A stretch of 64,000 bases of DNA. Origin: an uncultured Sphingomonadaceae bacterium. Its GTDB lineage: Bacteria > Pseudomonadota > Alphaproteobacteria > Sphingomonadales > Sphingomonadaceae. Under the pieces are notes generated by a model. The model was given only the letters and a program-made list of their open reading frames with translations, ran no database searches and was not told the DNA's origin. The stretch lies in the NCBI GenBank assembly GCA_947497315.1, contig CANMFX010000001.1, forward strand, positions 186,001 through 250,000, in the 5' to 3' direction. Shown here in pieces: positions 35,792 through 43,913 of the stretch; the stretch's first letter is position 1; every line of letters begins with the position of its first letter. A program made the translations under genes and the position numbers.

Positions 35792-35963
35792 TTCTCCATT
35801 TGTTCATGAAATGTTCCACCCGCTGTGAAATTTTTTCTCCGGGTTGGCGACCATTGCGCAAGTCCTCCACAAAGCGGGGATCGCGGACTGACAGCCGGCC
35901 GAATTTGGTCCAGGGCATGTCGGTTTCCCGCATGAATTTTTCGATTTGGCGTAACAAATGCAT
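35775..35963 (-). CDS. 62-residue small protein with HTH-like character
   Basis: A 62-residue protein, too short to be sure from sequence alone. An excellent ribosome site (GGAGAG) precedes the ATG at 35963. The sequence MPWTKFGRLSVRDPRFVEDL followed by RNGRQPGEKISQRVEHFM resembles a Cro/XRE-like helix-turn-helix (G-R-L near the first helix, D-L-R-x-G-R in the turn region). Similar small proteins are common in sphingomonads. It starts the two-gene operon and is divergent from an S24 repressor, so it may be a partner or target regulator. Confidence 0.7.
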   Translation of the reverse strand: MHLLRQIEKFMRETDMPWTKFGRLSVRDPRFVEDLRNGRQPGEKISQRVEHFMNKWRNDHAA

Positions 35964-36025
35964 TGCTTCTCTCCGGTTGGAACTGGCTATCCCATCCTGT
36001 TCATCAGCGCCGCCGACTCGATCAA

Positions 36026-36081
36026 GGATAGGTAAAATCCTATTTGAAATGTAATTTCCTACATGTCTAGGATATTTCCTA
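36026..36081. promoter_or_regulatory. Operator array between the small-gene operon and the S24 repressor
   Basis: Three TCCTA boxes occur at 36038-36042, 36057-36061 and 36077-36081, spaced 19 and 20 bp (two helical turns). Two lie in palindromes: ATAGG-TAAAAT-CCTAT (36028-36043) and TAGGA-TATT-TCCTA (36068-36081). The array sits in the divergent gap beside the S24 repressor gene, which presumably binds it. Confidence 0.6.
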
Positions 36082-36116
36082 TTGCCATTTTCGGCCAGAA
36101 CGGATAAGTCCCGGTG

Positions 36117-36803
36117 ATGGCTCAAGCAAAACCCATATCCAGTGGCGATCCACGCGCCAATCTGGAGCAGTTGATCCGGCAAAATGGTGATGATTTTTCG
36201 TCGTTGTCACGGATGCTGGGTAAGAACCCGGCCTACATCCAGCAATATATAAAGCGCGGTACGCCTCGCAAACTGGACGAGGATGATCGCCGGAAACTGG
36301 CGGAGTTTTATTCCGTCGACGAGCAATATCTGGGTGCAACCGTTGCTGCTGCTTCCAAAAATAACTTCAGTCCGCTGAAAAATGACACGGCTAATATGGT
36401 GCGAATCCGACAACTCCAACTGGGCGCATCTGCCGGTCCCGGATCGCTGGCGGATGATGAAGCGCCGCAAGATAGCATGGCCTTTGGCGCAAAATGGCTG
36501 AAACAGCTCGGCAGCGCCCCGGACAAATTATCGCTTATCTCGGTGGACGGCGATTCCATGGACCCGACTTTGTGCGACGGCGACGATATCATGGTCGATC
36601 ACAGCGCCGCTGAACGCCCCCTGCGGGATGGCATTTATGTCCTGCGTATGGATGACGTATTGCTGGTAAAGCGGCTTGCCCTGCGCCCCTCCGGAAAATT
36701 GTCGATCCGTAGCGACAATGATCGCTATCCTGACTGGGATGATGTGGAACCACAAGAGGTGAATATCATCGGCCGGGTTGTTTGGACCGGGCGGCGGCTT
36801 TAG
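36117..36803 (+). CDS. XRE-type S24 (LexA-like) repressor with self-cleavage domain
   Basis: A 228-residue regulator. The N-terminal part has an HTH (DFSSLSRMLGKNPAYIQQYI and RKLAEFYSVDEQYLG). The C-terminal S24 peptidase domain has the catalytic serine in GDSMDPTL and the catalytic lysine in VLLVKRLA. Between them, LGASAGPGS offers an Ala-Gly bond as a possible self-cleavage site. Phage repressors and LexA-like stress regulators share this plan. The start is ATG at 36117 (GTG at 36114 possible). It is divergent from two small genes; no phage genes are around, so it is chromosomal. Confidence 0.9.
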   Translation: MAQAKPISSGDPRANLEQLIRQNGDDFSSLSRMLGKNPAYIQQYIKRGTPRKLDEDDRRKLAEFYSVDEQYLGATVAAASKNNFSPLKNDTANMVRIRQLQLGASAGPGSLADDEAPQDSMAFGAKWLKQLGSAPDKLSLISVDGDSMDPTLCDGDDIMVDHSAAERPLRDGIYVLRMDDVLLVKRLALRPSGKLSIRSDNDRYPDWDDVEPQEVNIIGRVVWTGRRL

Positions 36804-36928
36804 GCACAAACACATTCCCGGCATTCAATACGCAGCCAAGCACTTGGTTTGGGTAATGTGATCTGTATCATAGTAAAACCTGCCAAAGATGTTTAGCCGA
36901 CTCAACATGGCCATTGGAAAGGAACAAG

Positions 36929-37435
36929 ATGTCCTGGCGCATATTTCCATGCATGAGCTTGATTGCCATTGCCTCAACAAATGTCGCCGCCAATCCACCC
37001 TCTGCCCAAACCGAGATGAATATCCTAGCTCAAGGCCAGTCCAATGAAGCACAACATGATCTGACAGGCTACTGGAAATATGGCGATGATCGCGTTCTAT
37101 ATTTCACCCAAGAGGGTTCAAAGTTACGCTCTCGTCATATCAAACAAGCGCCAGACTACGCCCATTTTGCTGGCGATATAGATTTTTCGGCTAATATTGT
37201 TGGAGACCTTGTTCATGGTGTTCAACAGATTCGACTAATATGGCCGATGCACAACAGATGCTCTGCAAATATGCCTGTCGGCATGGGATTAACGATAAAC
37301 GAAAGTCATACGAAGCTCACCGGGTTCCGGTCTAGCAGAACAGTCAACCTTGCAGATTGTTCGGTAAGCAGAGGTGAACCCGACCGGATTGAATACACCC
37401 GAGTGCTAGATGCCAACGGCAAACCAAAAAGATAG
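36929..37435 (+). CDS. Secreted small protein of unknown function
   Basis: A 168-residue protein with a signal peptide (hydrophobic core FPCMSLIAIA, Ala-rich cleavage zone VAANPPSA). The mature part has LTGYWKYGDDRVLYF and two cysteines (CSANMPVG, ADCSVSRG) that may form a disulfide bond. No family is recognised. The ATG at 36929 follows AAAGGAAC. Composition is slightly richer in A+T than the neighbours. It stands alone. Confidence 0.65.
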   Translation: MSWRIFPCMSLIAIASTNVAANPPSAQTEMNILAQGQSNEAQHDLTGYWKYGDDRVLYFTQEGSKLRSRHIKQAPDYAHFAGDIDFSANIVGDLVHGVQQIRLIWPMHNRCSANMPVGMGLTINESHTKLTGFRSSRTVNLADCSVSRGEPDRIEYTRVLDANGKPKR

Positions 37436-37542
37436 GCGAAATGGCATGAACGGGCATTTGAACAGCTATCACCGGTCTGATGCCAAATTTGGACATCATT
37501 CAAACCTTGCAACTTGCTGGTCGCCCCTCCAAATAGCTTGTC

Positions 37543-38205
37543 ATGACAGATGCTCCCTTAAAGGCCGTGATCATTCCGGTCACGCCGCTCCAGCAAAATT
37601 GCACGCTCCTTTGGTGCACCAAGACCAACAAAGCGGCGCTCAGCGATCCGGGAGGTGATCTGTCGCGGTTGAAAGCCGCAGTGGCGGAACATGGCGTTGA
37701 TCTGGAAAAGATCATCATCACCCATGGCCATCTCGACCATTGCGGACAGGCTGGGATGCTGGCGGAAGAGCTCGGCCTGCCCATCGAAGGCCCGCACAAG
37801 GACGATCTTTTCTGGATAGAGCAGCTGGATGGCGACGGTGCGCGGTACGGGATGGAAGCCAAAAGCTTTGAGCCGGATCGCTGGTTGAATGATGGTGATC
37901 AGGTGACCTTGGGCGATTTGGTGCTCGATGTCATACATTGCCCGGGCCATACGCCGGGCCATGTGATATTTTATCACCAGCCATCAAAACTGGCGGTAGT
38001 CGGTGATGTTCTCTTTCAAGGCTCGATTGGCCGCACCGATTTCCCGCGCGGCAATCATCAGGATTTGATCGACGCAATTACCCAAAAATTATGGCCGCTT
38101 GGCGATGACGTCACCTTCATCCCCGGACATGGTCCGACCAGCCAATTTGGCTACGAGAGGAAAACCAACGCCTTTGTAGCGGATGATGTTTTGGCGGCTC
38201 GTTAG
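37543..38205 (+). CDS. MBL-fold metallo-hydrolase (glyoxalase II-like)
   Basis: A 220-residue metallo-beta-lactamase-fold protein. The metal motif is THGHLDHCGQAG (HxHxDH), with later histidines in HCPGHTPGHVIF and the terminal HGPTSQFG. The short form without a C-terminal glutathione domain is like YcbL-type hydroxyacylglutathione hydrolases that detoxify methylglyoxal adducts. An alternative is a general thioesterase. The ATG at 37543 follows a purine-poor gap, so the start is moderately certain. Confidence 0.88.
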   Translation: MTDAPLKAVIIPVTPLQQNCTLLWCTKTNKAALSDPGGDLSRLKAAVAEHGVDLEKIIITHGHLDHCGQAGMLAEELGLPIEGPHKDDLFWIEQLDGDGARYGMEAKSFEPDRWLNDGDQVTLGDLVLDVIHCPGHTPGHVIFYHQPSKLAVVGDVLFQGSIGRTDFPRGNHQDLIDAITQKLWPLGDDVTFIPGHGPTSQFGYERKTNAFVADDVLAAR

Positions 38206-38225
38206 ACGGACCCTCGAGGACCGTC
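38205..38225. terminator. Hairpin between converging genes
   Basis: GACGG-ACC-CTCGA-GGA-CCGTC is an inverted repeat (7 paired bases with one A/A mismatch) starting at the last base of the MBL gene stop and lying between it and DUF1304. It has no T-run, so it is a weak terminator candidate. Confidence 0.35.
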
Positions 38226-38604
38226 ATTCAGACGCCTTTCGATAGCGCAAATACACAAAGAACAATGCAATGACAGCCGGGACGGTCTGCACAAATATTA
38301 TTCTCTGCGACACTGTCACCCCGCCAAAAATGCCTGCTACGGTCACAAATAACAAGAAGCATGTTGCGACCTTGAATCGCCACTGCTCATCCTTGATGAA
38401 CAACGACCATAGAAGCCCGGCAGCTAAAAACGCATTATATAATCCCTGATTGGCAGCCATCGCTTTTGTCGGCTCGAACAGATCAGGAGGCAGTACGGAA
38501 AATACTTGCGGTCCCCGTGTCACCCAAGCGAACATTTCAAACCATGCAATGTAAAGATGAAGCACAGCGATCAGGGCAATTAATATCGTCGCAATTCTGT
38601 GCAT
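38224..38604 (-). CDS. DUF1304 family membrane protein
   Basis: A 126-residue protein with four hydrophobic helices. The signature includes LIALIAVLHLYIAWFEMFAW with the conserved Met-Phe-x-Trp and PTKAMAANQGLYNAFLAAGL. DUF1304 is a small integral membrane family of unknown function. It converges on the MBL hydrolase gene. Confidence 0.88.
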   Translation of the reverse strand: MHRIATILIALIAVLHLYIAWFEMFAWVTRGPQVFSVLPPDLFEPTKAMAANQGLYNAFLAAGLLWSLFIKDEQWRFKVATCFLLFVTVAGIFGGVTVSQRIIFVQTVPAVIALFFVYLRYRKASE

Positions 38605-38801
38605 CTCACGGCCCTCCTAATCAACAACTCGTATACAGGCCTTGATGGTCCATGTTCAATGGCCAATAGATTAAAGCCGCAATAAGACGCCCCCGGGTTT
38701 CAGGATATGCTTTAGAGATGAATCAAATATCGGGTCTGTGCTATAACCACGCTGTGACCCGCCATCCGATGATGGTCATATCTCCGAAAGAGAGAAGCAA
38801 G

Positions 38802-39134
38802 ATGCAGAAATCGAACATTGTTGAAGAACTTGACGCGCTGACAGAATATTGGTCGCAAAAGGTCCTGACCGAGGCCAATGGCCAGCAATTCAAGGTTGCC
38901 AAGGGCATCGGCGCGACCAACTGGCACAAACATGATGATCAGGATGAACTTTTCATCCTTTTCAGCGGCGAAATGACCATCGGTCTGCACAGCGGTGATG
39001 TAACATTGAAGGAAGGCGATATGTTTACCGTTCCCAAGGGAGTGGAACATCGGCCCGTGGCGGAAAAAGAAGCAAAGTTCCTGGTCGTGGGGCTGAACAT
39101 TACCTCGAATAAAGAGGGCGGGAAACCGAACTAA
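38802..39134 (+). CDS. Cupin-domain protein
   Basis: A 110-residue single cupin domain. Motif 1 is WHKHDDQDELFILFSGEMTI and motif 2 is LKEGDMFTVPKGVEHRPVA, with three histidines and a glutamate able to bind a metal. The ATG at 38802 follows GAGAG; a longer frame from 38718 has weaker support. Cupins of this size range from isomerases to storage or regulatory domains, so the function is open. It converges with tyrC. Confidence 0.88.
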   Translation: MQKSNIVEELDALTEYWSQKVLTEANGQQFKVAKGIGATNWHKHDDQDELFILFSGEMTIGLHSGDVTLKEGDMFTVPKGVEHRPVAEKEAKFLVVGLNITSNKEGGKPN

Positions 39135-39163
39135 TTATCCCCTGCTCCGCAGAACCGTTTCCG

Positions 39164-40072
39164 CTATTCGTGGCTCCGACCGAAATCCGGTGCTGCATCA
39201 TCCTGACCCTCTTCGATAATCCGGCGGCGGATGGCGCGGGTCTTGGTGAACAGGTCGAACAGCTCATCACCCTTGTCCCAGCGGATGGCGCGTTGCAGGG
39301 CGGTGAGGTCCTCTGAAAAACGCTGGAGCATTTCCAGAACCGCATCCTTGTTCGACATGAATACATCACGCCACATGGTGGGGTCGGAGGCCGCGATACG
39401 GGTGAAGTCGCGAAAGCCGCCAGCGGAATATTTGATGACTTCGCTGCGCGTCACGTCCTCAAGATCGGACGCCGTTCCGACAATCGTATAGGCGATAAGA
39501 TGCGGCAAATGGCTGGTGACCGCGAGGACCAGATCATGATGCTTGGCGTCCATAATCTCGATATTCGCGCCCAGTTTCTCCCAAAAAGCGCGCACGCGTT
39601 CGATATCGCCTTCCTGTGCATCATCGGGCGGGGTCAATATGCACCAGCGGTCATGGAACAGGGTCGCGAAACCGGCATCCGGTCCGCTATGTTCGGTGCC
39701 GGCGACGGGGTGAGCGGGAATGATCCGCGCTCCCGGTAAAGCGGCTTGCAAAGAGGCGATAACATTGCCCTTGGACGATCCGACGTCGCTGATCACGGCA
39801 TCTTTAGGTAGATCTTCCGCCATGTCCGCGGCGATTGACGCCATGGCACCAACTGGCACACACAGCAGCACCAGGTCAGCATCGATGACAGCTGCGCCAG
39901 CACTATCGACAACATCATCGCAAAAGCCCAGCTCCTGCACCCGGGCACGAACTGCGGCGTCGGCATCATAGCCCGTTATGCGAGCGGTCGGCATGCTGGC
40001 TTTCACACCATGGGCTATGGAAGAGCCAATCAGGCCAAGCCCAATAATCGTGATGTTCGCGAAAGGCAGCAT
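39164..40072 (-). CDS. tyrC: Prephenate/arogenate dehydrogenase
   Basis: A 302-residue NAD(P)-dependent dehydrogenase of tyrosine synthesis. The Rossmann motif GLGLIGSSIAHG starts it, followed by DVGSSKGNVI, HPVAGTEHSGPD and the helical C-terminal domain with HLPHLIAYTIV and GGFRDFTRIAASDP. The family (TyrC/TyrA_a) oxidises prephenate or arogenate. It starts in the last base of hisC, forming a translationally coupled pair that supplies aromatic amino acid synthesis. Cofactor preference cannot be read with confidence. Confidence 0.93.
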   Translation of the reverse strand: MLPFANITIIGLGLIGSSIAHGVKASMPTARITGYDADAAVRARVQELGFCDDVVDSAGAAVIDADLVLLCVPVGAMASIAADMAEDLPKDAVISDVGSSKGNVIASLQAALPGARIIPAHPVAGTEHSGPDAGFATLFHDRWCILTPPDDAQEGDIERVRAFWEKLGANIEIMDAKHHDLVLAVTSHLPHLIAYTIVGTASDLEDVTRSEVIKYSAGGFRDFTRIAASDPTMWRDVFMSNKDAVLEMLQRFSEDLTALQRAIRWDKGDELFDLFTKTRAIRRRIIEEGQDDAAPDFGRSHE

Positions 40073-41169
40073 CAGTCGGCGGCGTCCAATATGGTGCGCA
40101 AGGCATCCATGAAACCGCGATTTTCTTCCTCTGTACCGATGGTAATCCGCAGCGCATGACCTAACCCTTGAGCCGGCAATCTCCGGACCACATAGCCGGT
40201 CTCGACCAGTTTCCGGTCTGCCGTTTCCGCGCTCACCGCCCCGTCAAAAATCACCAAGATGAAATTTGCAGCGGATGGAATGGCGCGCAGACCGTGATTG
40301 GACAGGGCCGCTATCTCTTCCGTCATCCATTCACGCCATTTGGCATTATGCTCACGGCTGTGGGCAACAAATTGCTGATCCGCCAGAGCCGCAATGGCTG
40401 CCGCCTGACCAGCGCTGGTTACATTAAACGGCCCGCGGATCCGGTTGAGTGTATCAATAAGATGCGGCTGTCCATAGGCCCAGCCAATGCGTTCAGCAGC
40501 AAGTCCGTAGATTTTGGAAAAAGTCCGTGTAATCAGAACATTGCCATGCCGCCGCGCCAGGTCGAAACTGGCGGCACCGTCATTGTCCAGATATTCGCCA
40601 TAAGCTTGATCGAGCACCAGCACGACGTCTTTCGGCAGACCGGCATGCAGGCGTTCAATCTCACTGTCGGGCGTAATCGTACCTGTTGGGTTGTTGGGAT
40701 TCGCCAGATAGACAACGCGCGTTTTTGGCGTCACCAACGCCAGCAGCCCGTCCACGTCCGTGCCATAGTCATCGTCAGGGGCCATCACAACTTCTGCACC
40801 AACCTTGCGTGTGGCAATCTCGTAGACCATGAAACCGTAATTCACGTGGATAATCTCGTCACCAACACCGGCATAGCCAGCCGCGACCAGATTCAGCAGC
40901 TCATCAGACCCGGTTCCGCAGACGATCTGGTCCGCTTCCAAACCATAAGTTTCCGCAAGAGCAGCACGCAGCGCATGGCTGGCCGGATCAGGATAGCGTG
41001 CGACATGTCCTGCCTGTGCCGCCAGCGCGGTACTGGCATCCGTGCTACAGCCGAGCGGATTTTCATTGGCGGAAAGCTTGACGAGCACGCGCCCGTCATC
41101 GGCTTTCGCCTTGCCAGGAGTATAGGCGTGAATCGCCGAGATATAGGATTTTGGCTCTGGTTTGGTCAT
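40072..41169 (-). CDS. hisC: Histidinol-phosphate/aromatic aminotransferase
   Basis: A 365-residue PLP-dependent class I/II aminotransferase. LSANENPLGCS near the start, the AANPNNPTGTI-like LANPNNPTGTI, DQAYGEYLD, and the PLP lysine in TRTFSKIYGLAAERIGWAYG are visible. In Alphaproteobacteria such enzymes next to tyrC can serve both histidine synthesis (HisC) and aromatic (tyrosine/phenylalanine) transamination. It is the upstream gene of the pair with tyrC and is divergent from metX. Confidence 0.93.
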   Translation of the reverse strand: MTKPEPKSYISAIHAYTPGKAKADDGRVLVKLSANENPLGCSTDASTALAAQAGHVARYPDPASHALRAALAETYGLEADQIVCGTGSDELLNLVAAGYAGVGDEIIHVNYGFMVYEIATRKVGAEVVMAPDDDYGTDVDGLLALVTPKTRVVYLANPNNPTGTITPDSEIERLHAGLPKDVVLVLDQAYGEYLDNDGAASFDLARRHGNVLITRTFSKIYGLAAERIGWAYGQPHLIDTLNRIRGPFNVTSAGQAAAIAALADQQFVAHSREHNAKWREWMTEEIAALSNHGLRAIPSAANFILVIFDGAVSAETADRKLVETGYVVRRLPAQGLGHALRITIGTEEENRGFMDALRTILDAAD

Positions 41170-41280
41170 GGCCCGGCCTTACCCGCGCTATCCGGAACGA
41201 TCAACAACAGTATTCATGTCCGCCGCGCTAAGCGCCTATAAACGCTTGCTAGTCTGCGCCTGGCTGATAATGCTACGCCG

Positions 41281-42405
41281 ATGAGTGAAGATACGCGCTT
41301 TGGGCTCGACAAAAAGGTCCGCCTGCTGGGACCGTTGCCTTTAGATAGCGGCGGCGAATTGGCGCCTGTGGATCTCGCCTATGAAACCTATGGCGATTTA
41401 AACGCCGACGCCAGCAACGCAGTGCTGATCTGTCATGCGCTAACTATGGACCAATATGTTGCATCCAAGCATCCGCTGACAGGCAAGGGCGGTTGGTGGA
41501 CGGACATGGTTGGTCCGGGCAAACCGGTTGATACCGACCGGCATTTTGTCATCTGCGCCAATGTGATTGGCAGTTGCATGGGTTCATCTGGCCCGGCAAC
41601 CATCAATCCGGCCACTGAAAAACCCTGGGGCATGGATTTTCCGGTGCTCACGATCGCCGATATGGTTCGGGCGCAGGCGTTGTTGCTCGATCATCTTGGC
41701 ATTGAGCGACTTCATGCCGTCATCGGTGGGTCGATGGGCGGAATGCAGGCGATTAACTGGACCACGCTTTATCCCGATAGGGTCAAATCTGCTGTGATTG
41801 TTGCGTCTGCCGCGCGCCACAGTGCACAAAATATCGCCTTTCACGAAGTCGGGCGACAAGCGATCATGGCCGATCCGCGCTGGCGTGGCGGATCCTATTA
41901 TGCCGATGACGACCCACCGAGCAGCGGCCTTGCCGTGGCGCGCATGGCCGCGCATATCACCTATCTGTCGGAAGCGGGTTTGACTGAGAAGTTCGGCCGG
42001 CGCTTGCAGGACCGTGACAGCAAGACTTTCGGCTTCGATGCTGATTTTCAGGTGGAAAGCTATTTGCGGCATCAGGGCATCAGCTTTGTCGATCGTTTTG
42101 ACGCCAACAGCTATCTTTATATCACCCGGGCGATGGACTATTTCGACTTGGCCGAGGCCCATGGCGGCACGTTGGCCAACGCGTTCAAGGGATCCAAAAC
42201 GCGTTTCTGCCTGATCAGCTTTGATACCGACTGGCTCTATCCGACCAGTGAATCGCGGACGATTGTTCATGCGCTCAATGCTGCAGGCGCAGCGGCGAGC
42301 TTTGTCGAACTGTCCAGCGCTTTTGGGCATGACAGTTTCTTGCTGGCAAACCCCGAGATGAACCGAATTGTCGACGGGTTTTTAAAGGCGGGGGAAAGTC
42401 TATGA
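41281..42405 (+). CDS. metX: Homoserine O-acetyltransferase/succinyltransferase
   Basis: A 374-residue alpha/beta-hydrolase-fold acyltransferase that activates homoserine for methionine synthesis. [11 protein letters not shown]-like [12 protein letters not shown], nucleophile [14 protein letters not shown], the aspartate in [10 protein letters not shown] and the catalytic histidine in FGHDSFLL form the active site. In many Alphaproteobacteria the acyl donor has been found to be succinyl-CoA despite the MetX family name; I cannot decide here. Its stop overlaps metW by 4 bp. Confidence 0.95.
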   Translation: MSEDTRFGLDKKVRLLGPLPLDSGGELAPVDLAYETYGDLNADASNAVLICHALTMDQYVASKHPLTGKGGWWTDMVGPGKPVDTDRHFVICANVIGSCMGSSGPATINPATEKPWGMDFPVLTIADMVRAQALLLDHLGIERLHAVIGGSMGGMQAINWTTLYPDRVKSAVIVASAARHSAQNIAFHEVGRQAIMADPRWRGGSYYADDDPPSSGLAVARMAAHITYLSEAGLTEKFGRRLQDRDSKTFGFDADFQVESYLRHQGISFVDRFDANSYLYITRAMDYFDLAEAHGGTLANAFKGSKTRFCLISFDTDWLYPTSESRTIVHALNAAGAAASFVELSSAFGHDSFLLANPEMNRIVDGFLKAGESL

Positions 42406-42992
42406 GCAAACTCCGCCCCGATTTGCAGATTATCGCCGACAATATCAGTCCCAACGCGCGTGTGCTGGATATCGGCTGCGGCGACGGCGCATTGATGGCG
42501 GCCTTACGTGATCAAAAGCAGGTCGATGCCCGGGGGCTTGAAATTGACCCGGCCAATGTTGCCAGTGCGGTTAGCAAAGGCCTGTCGGTCGTGCAGGGAG
42601 ATGCCGATACCGACCTGTCAGCCTATCCCGACGCCAGTTTCGACTATGCGATCCTCAGCCAGACGTTGCAGACCACCCACCGGCCGGATCAGATAGTTAA
42701 TGAGCTGCTGCGCATTGGCAAACAGGCTTTTGTCAGCTTCCCCAATTTCGCCCATTGGCGGGTGCGTATGTCACTGCTGATCGGCGGCCGGATGCCGGTC
42801 ACACGATTGCTGCCGCAAACGTGGTATGATACGCCAAATATTCACCACGTAACGATCGACGATTTCCGCGCATTGGTGCGCGACGGGGAATTGAAACAAG
42901 AGGGCCAATGGTTCCTGACCGGAGACAAGCAAACCGGGCGCGGTCTGGCCAATTTGCTTGCAGAACATGCGGTATTTCTATTGCGCCGCTAA
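42402..42992 (+). CDS. metW: MetW methyltransferase-like protein
   Basis: A 196-residue SAM-dependent methyltransferase-fold protein. The SAM site is [12 protein letters not shown], followed by [27 protein letters not shown]. It pairs with metX in Proteobacteria, where MetW is needed for MetX activity. The ATGA overlap with metX indicates coupling. The length matches the family. Confidence 0.94.
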   Translation: MSKLRPDLQIIADNISPNARVLDIGCGDGALMAALRDQKQVDARGLEIDPANVASAVSKGLSVVQGDADTDLSAYPDASFDYAILSQTLQTTHRPDQIVNELLRIGKQAFVSFPNFAHWRVRMSLLIGGRMPVTRLLPQTWYDTPNIHHVTIDDFRALVRDGELKQEGQWFLTGDKQTGRGLANLLAEHAVFLLRR

Positions 42993-43020
42993 TCTATCCC
43001 GGTTTCATGGGGGGACGTAA

Positions 43021-43854
43021 ATGGCTTATGATTACCAACTATTGTCAGTCACCAAAACTGGACGGCTGGGCGAAGTCATCATCTCCAATCCACCCATCAA
43101 CCTGATCACCCAGCAGCTTTTCGAAGAATGGATGGCGCTTGCCGAGGAGCTCGAGGCCGATTCCGATCTTACCGTCATTCTCTTCAAAAGTGCCGATCCT
43201 GATTTTTTCATGGCGCATTTCGACGTCGAGCTGATCCTGTCCTTTCCGGTCGACAGACCTGCGGAACGCAGCACCGATCCCAATCCGTTCCACCTCATGT
43301 GCCAGCGCTTTCGCTCGATGGACAAGATCACGATTGCGCAGGTGGAAGGACGCGTGGGCGGCGGCGGCAACGAGATTATATCGAACATGGACATGCGCTT
43401 TGGCGTACAGGGGAAAACGATCATCAATCAAATGGAGGTCCCGCTGGGCATCTTGCCGGGTGGTACGGGCACCCAAAACCTTGCGAATATCATCGGTCAT
43501 GGCCGGGCGATGGAAGTCATTCTGGGCGGAGAAGATCTGGACGCCGAAACGGCGGAACGCTGGGGCTATCTGAACCGAACTTATGCGGCAAAGGACATTG
43601 ATGGCAAAGTTCGCGCATTAGCGCAGCGTATTGCCGGTTTTCCAGTCGAGGCGGTCAGGTTTGCCAAGCAATCGATCAATAATGCCGCCGGTCCATCGGA
43701 CAAAGGCCTTGCCGAAGAATCATTCCTCTTCCAGCAACTTATCCGTACACCGGACGCGCGATCAAAGATGCAGCAATTCCTGGATATTGGCGGTCAAACG
43801 AGAGACGGCGAGCTGCAGCTTGATAGCTTGGTGAATCAGTTGAAAAACGCGTGA
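43021..43854 (+). CDS. Enoyl-CoA hydratase/isomerase family protein
   Basis: A 277-residue crotonase-fold protein. The oxyanion-hole region is IAQVEGRVGGGGNEIISNMD (in place of the usual A-x-x-G-x-x-x-G-G-G). LPGGTGTQNLANIIGHGRAM follows in the acidic residue region, where E is often catalytic. The canonical two-glutamate hydratase pair is not clear, so the reaction could be hydratase, isomerase or something else. It starts 28 bp after metW and may be cotranscribed. The ATG at 43021 follows GGGGG. Confidence 0.85.
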   Translation: MAYDYQLLSVTKTGRLGEVIISNPPINLITQQLFEEWMALAEELEADSDLTVILFKSADPDFFMAHFDVELILSFPVDRPAERSTDPNPFHLMCQRFRSMDKITIAQVEGRVGGGGNEIISNMDMRFGVQGKTIINQMEVPLGILPGGTGTQNLANIIGHGRAMEVILGGEDLDAETAERWGYLNRTYAAKDIDGKVRALAQRIAGFPVEAVRFAKQSINNAAGPSDKGLAEESFLFQQLIRTPDARSKMQQFLDIGGQTRDGELQLDSLVNQLKNA

Positions 43855-43913
43855 TTCACTCATCGAAACCCTGTTAGATGTTGAGACGATAACGGCAAAC
43901 GTAGGAGCGAGTT

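Noticed and set aside
36117-36803. Prophage remnant suggested by the S24 repressor.
   Set aside because: No integrase, structural or lysis gene and no attachment-like repeat is nearby; flanks are chromosomal.
40168-41241. Plus-strand open frame of 357 codons opposite hisC.
   Set aside because: Antisense of a clear aminotransferase, with no recognisable motif or ribosome site.
41170-41280. SAM riboswitch upstream of metX.
   Set aside because: The 111-bp gap has GC-rich short inverted repeats, but I could not match it to a known SAM-II-type pattern.
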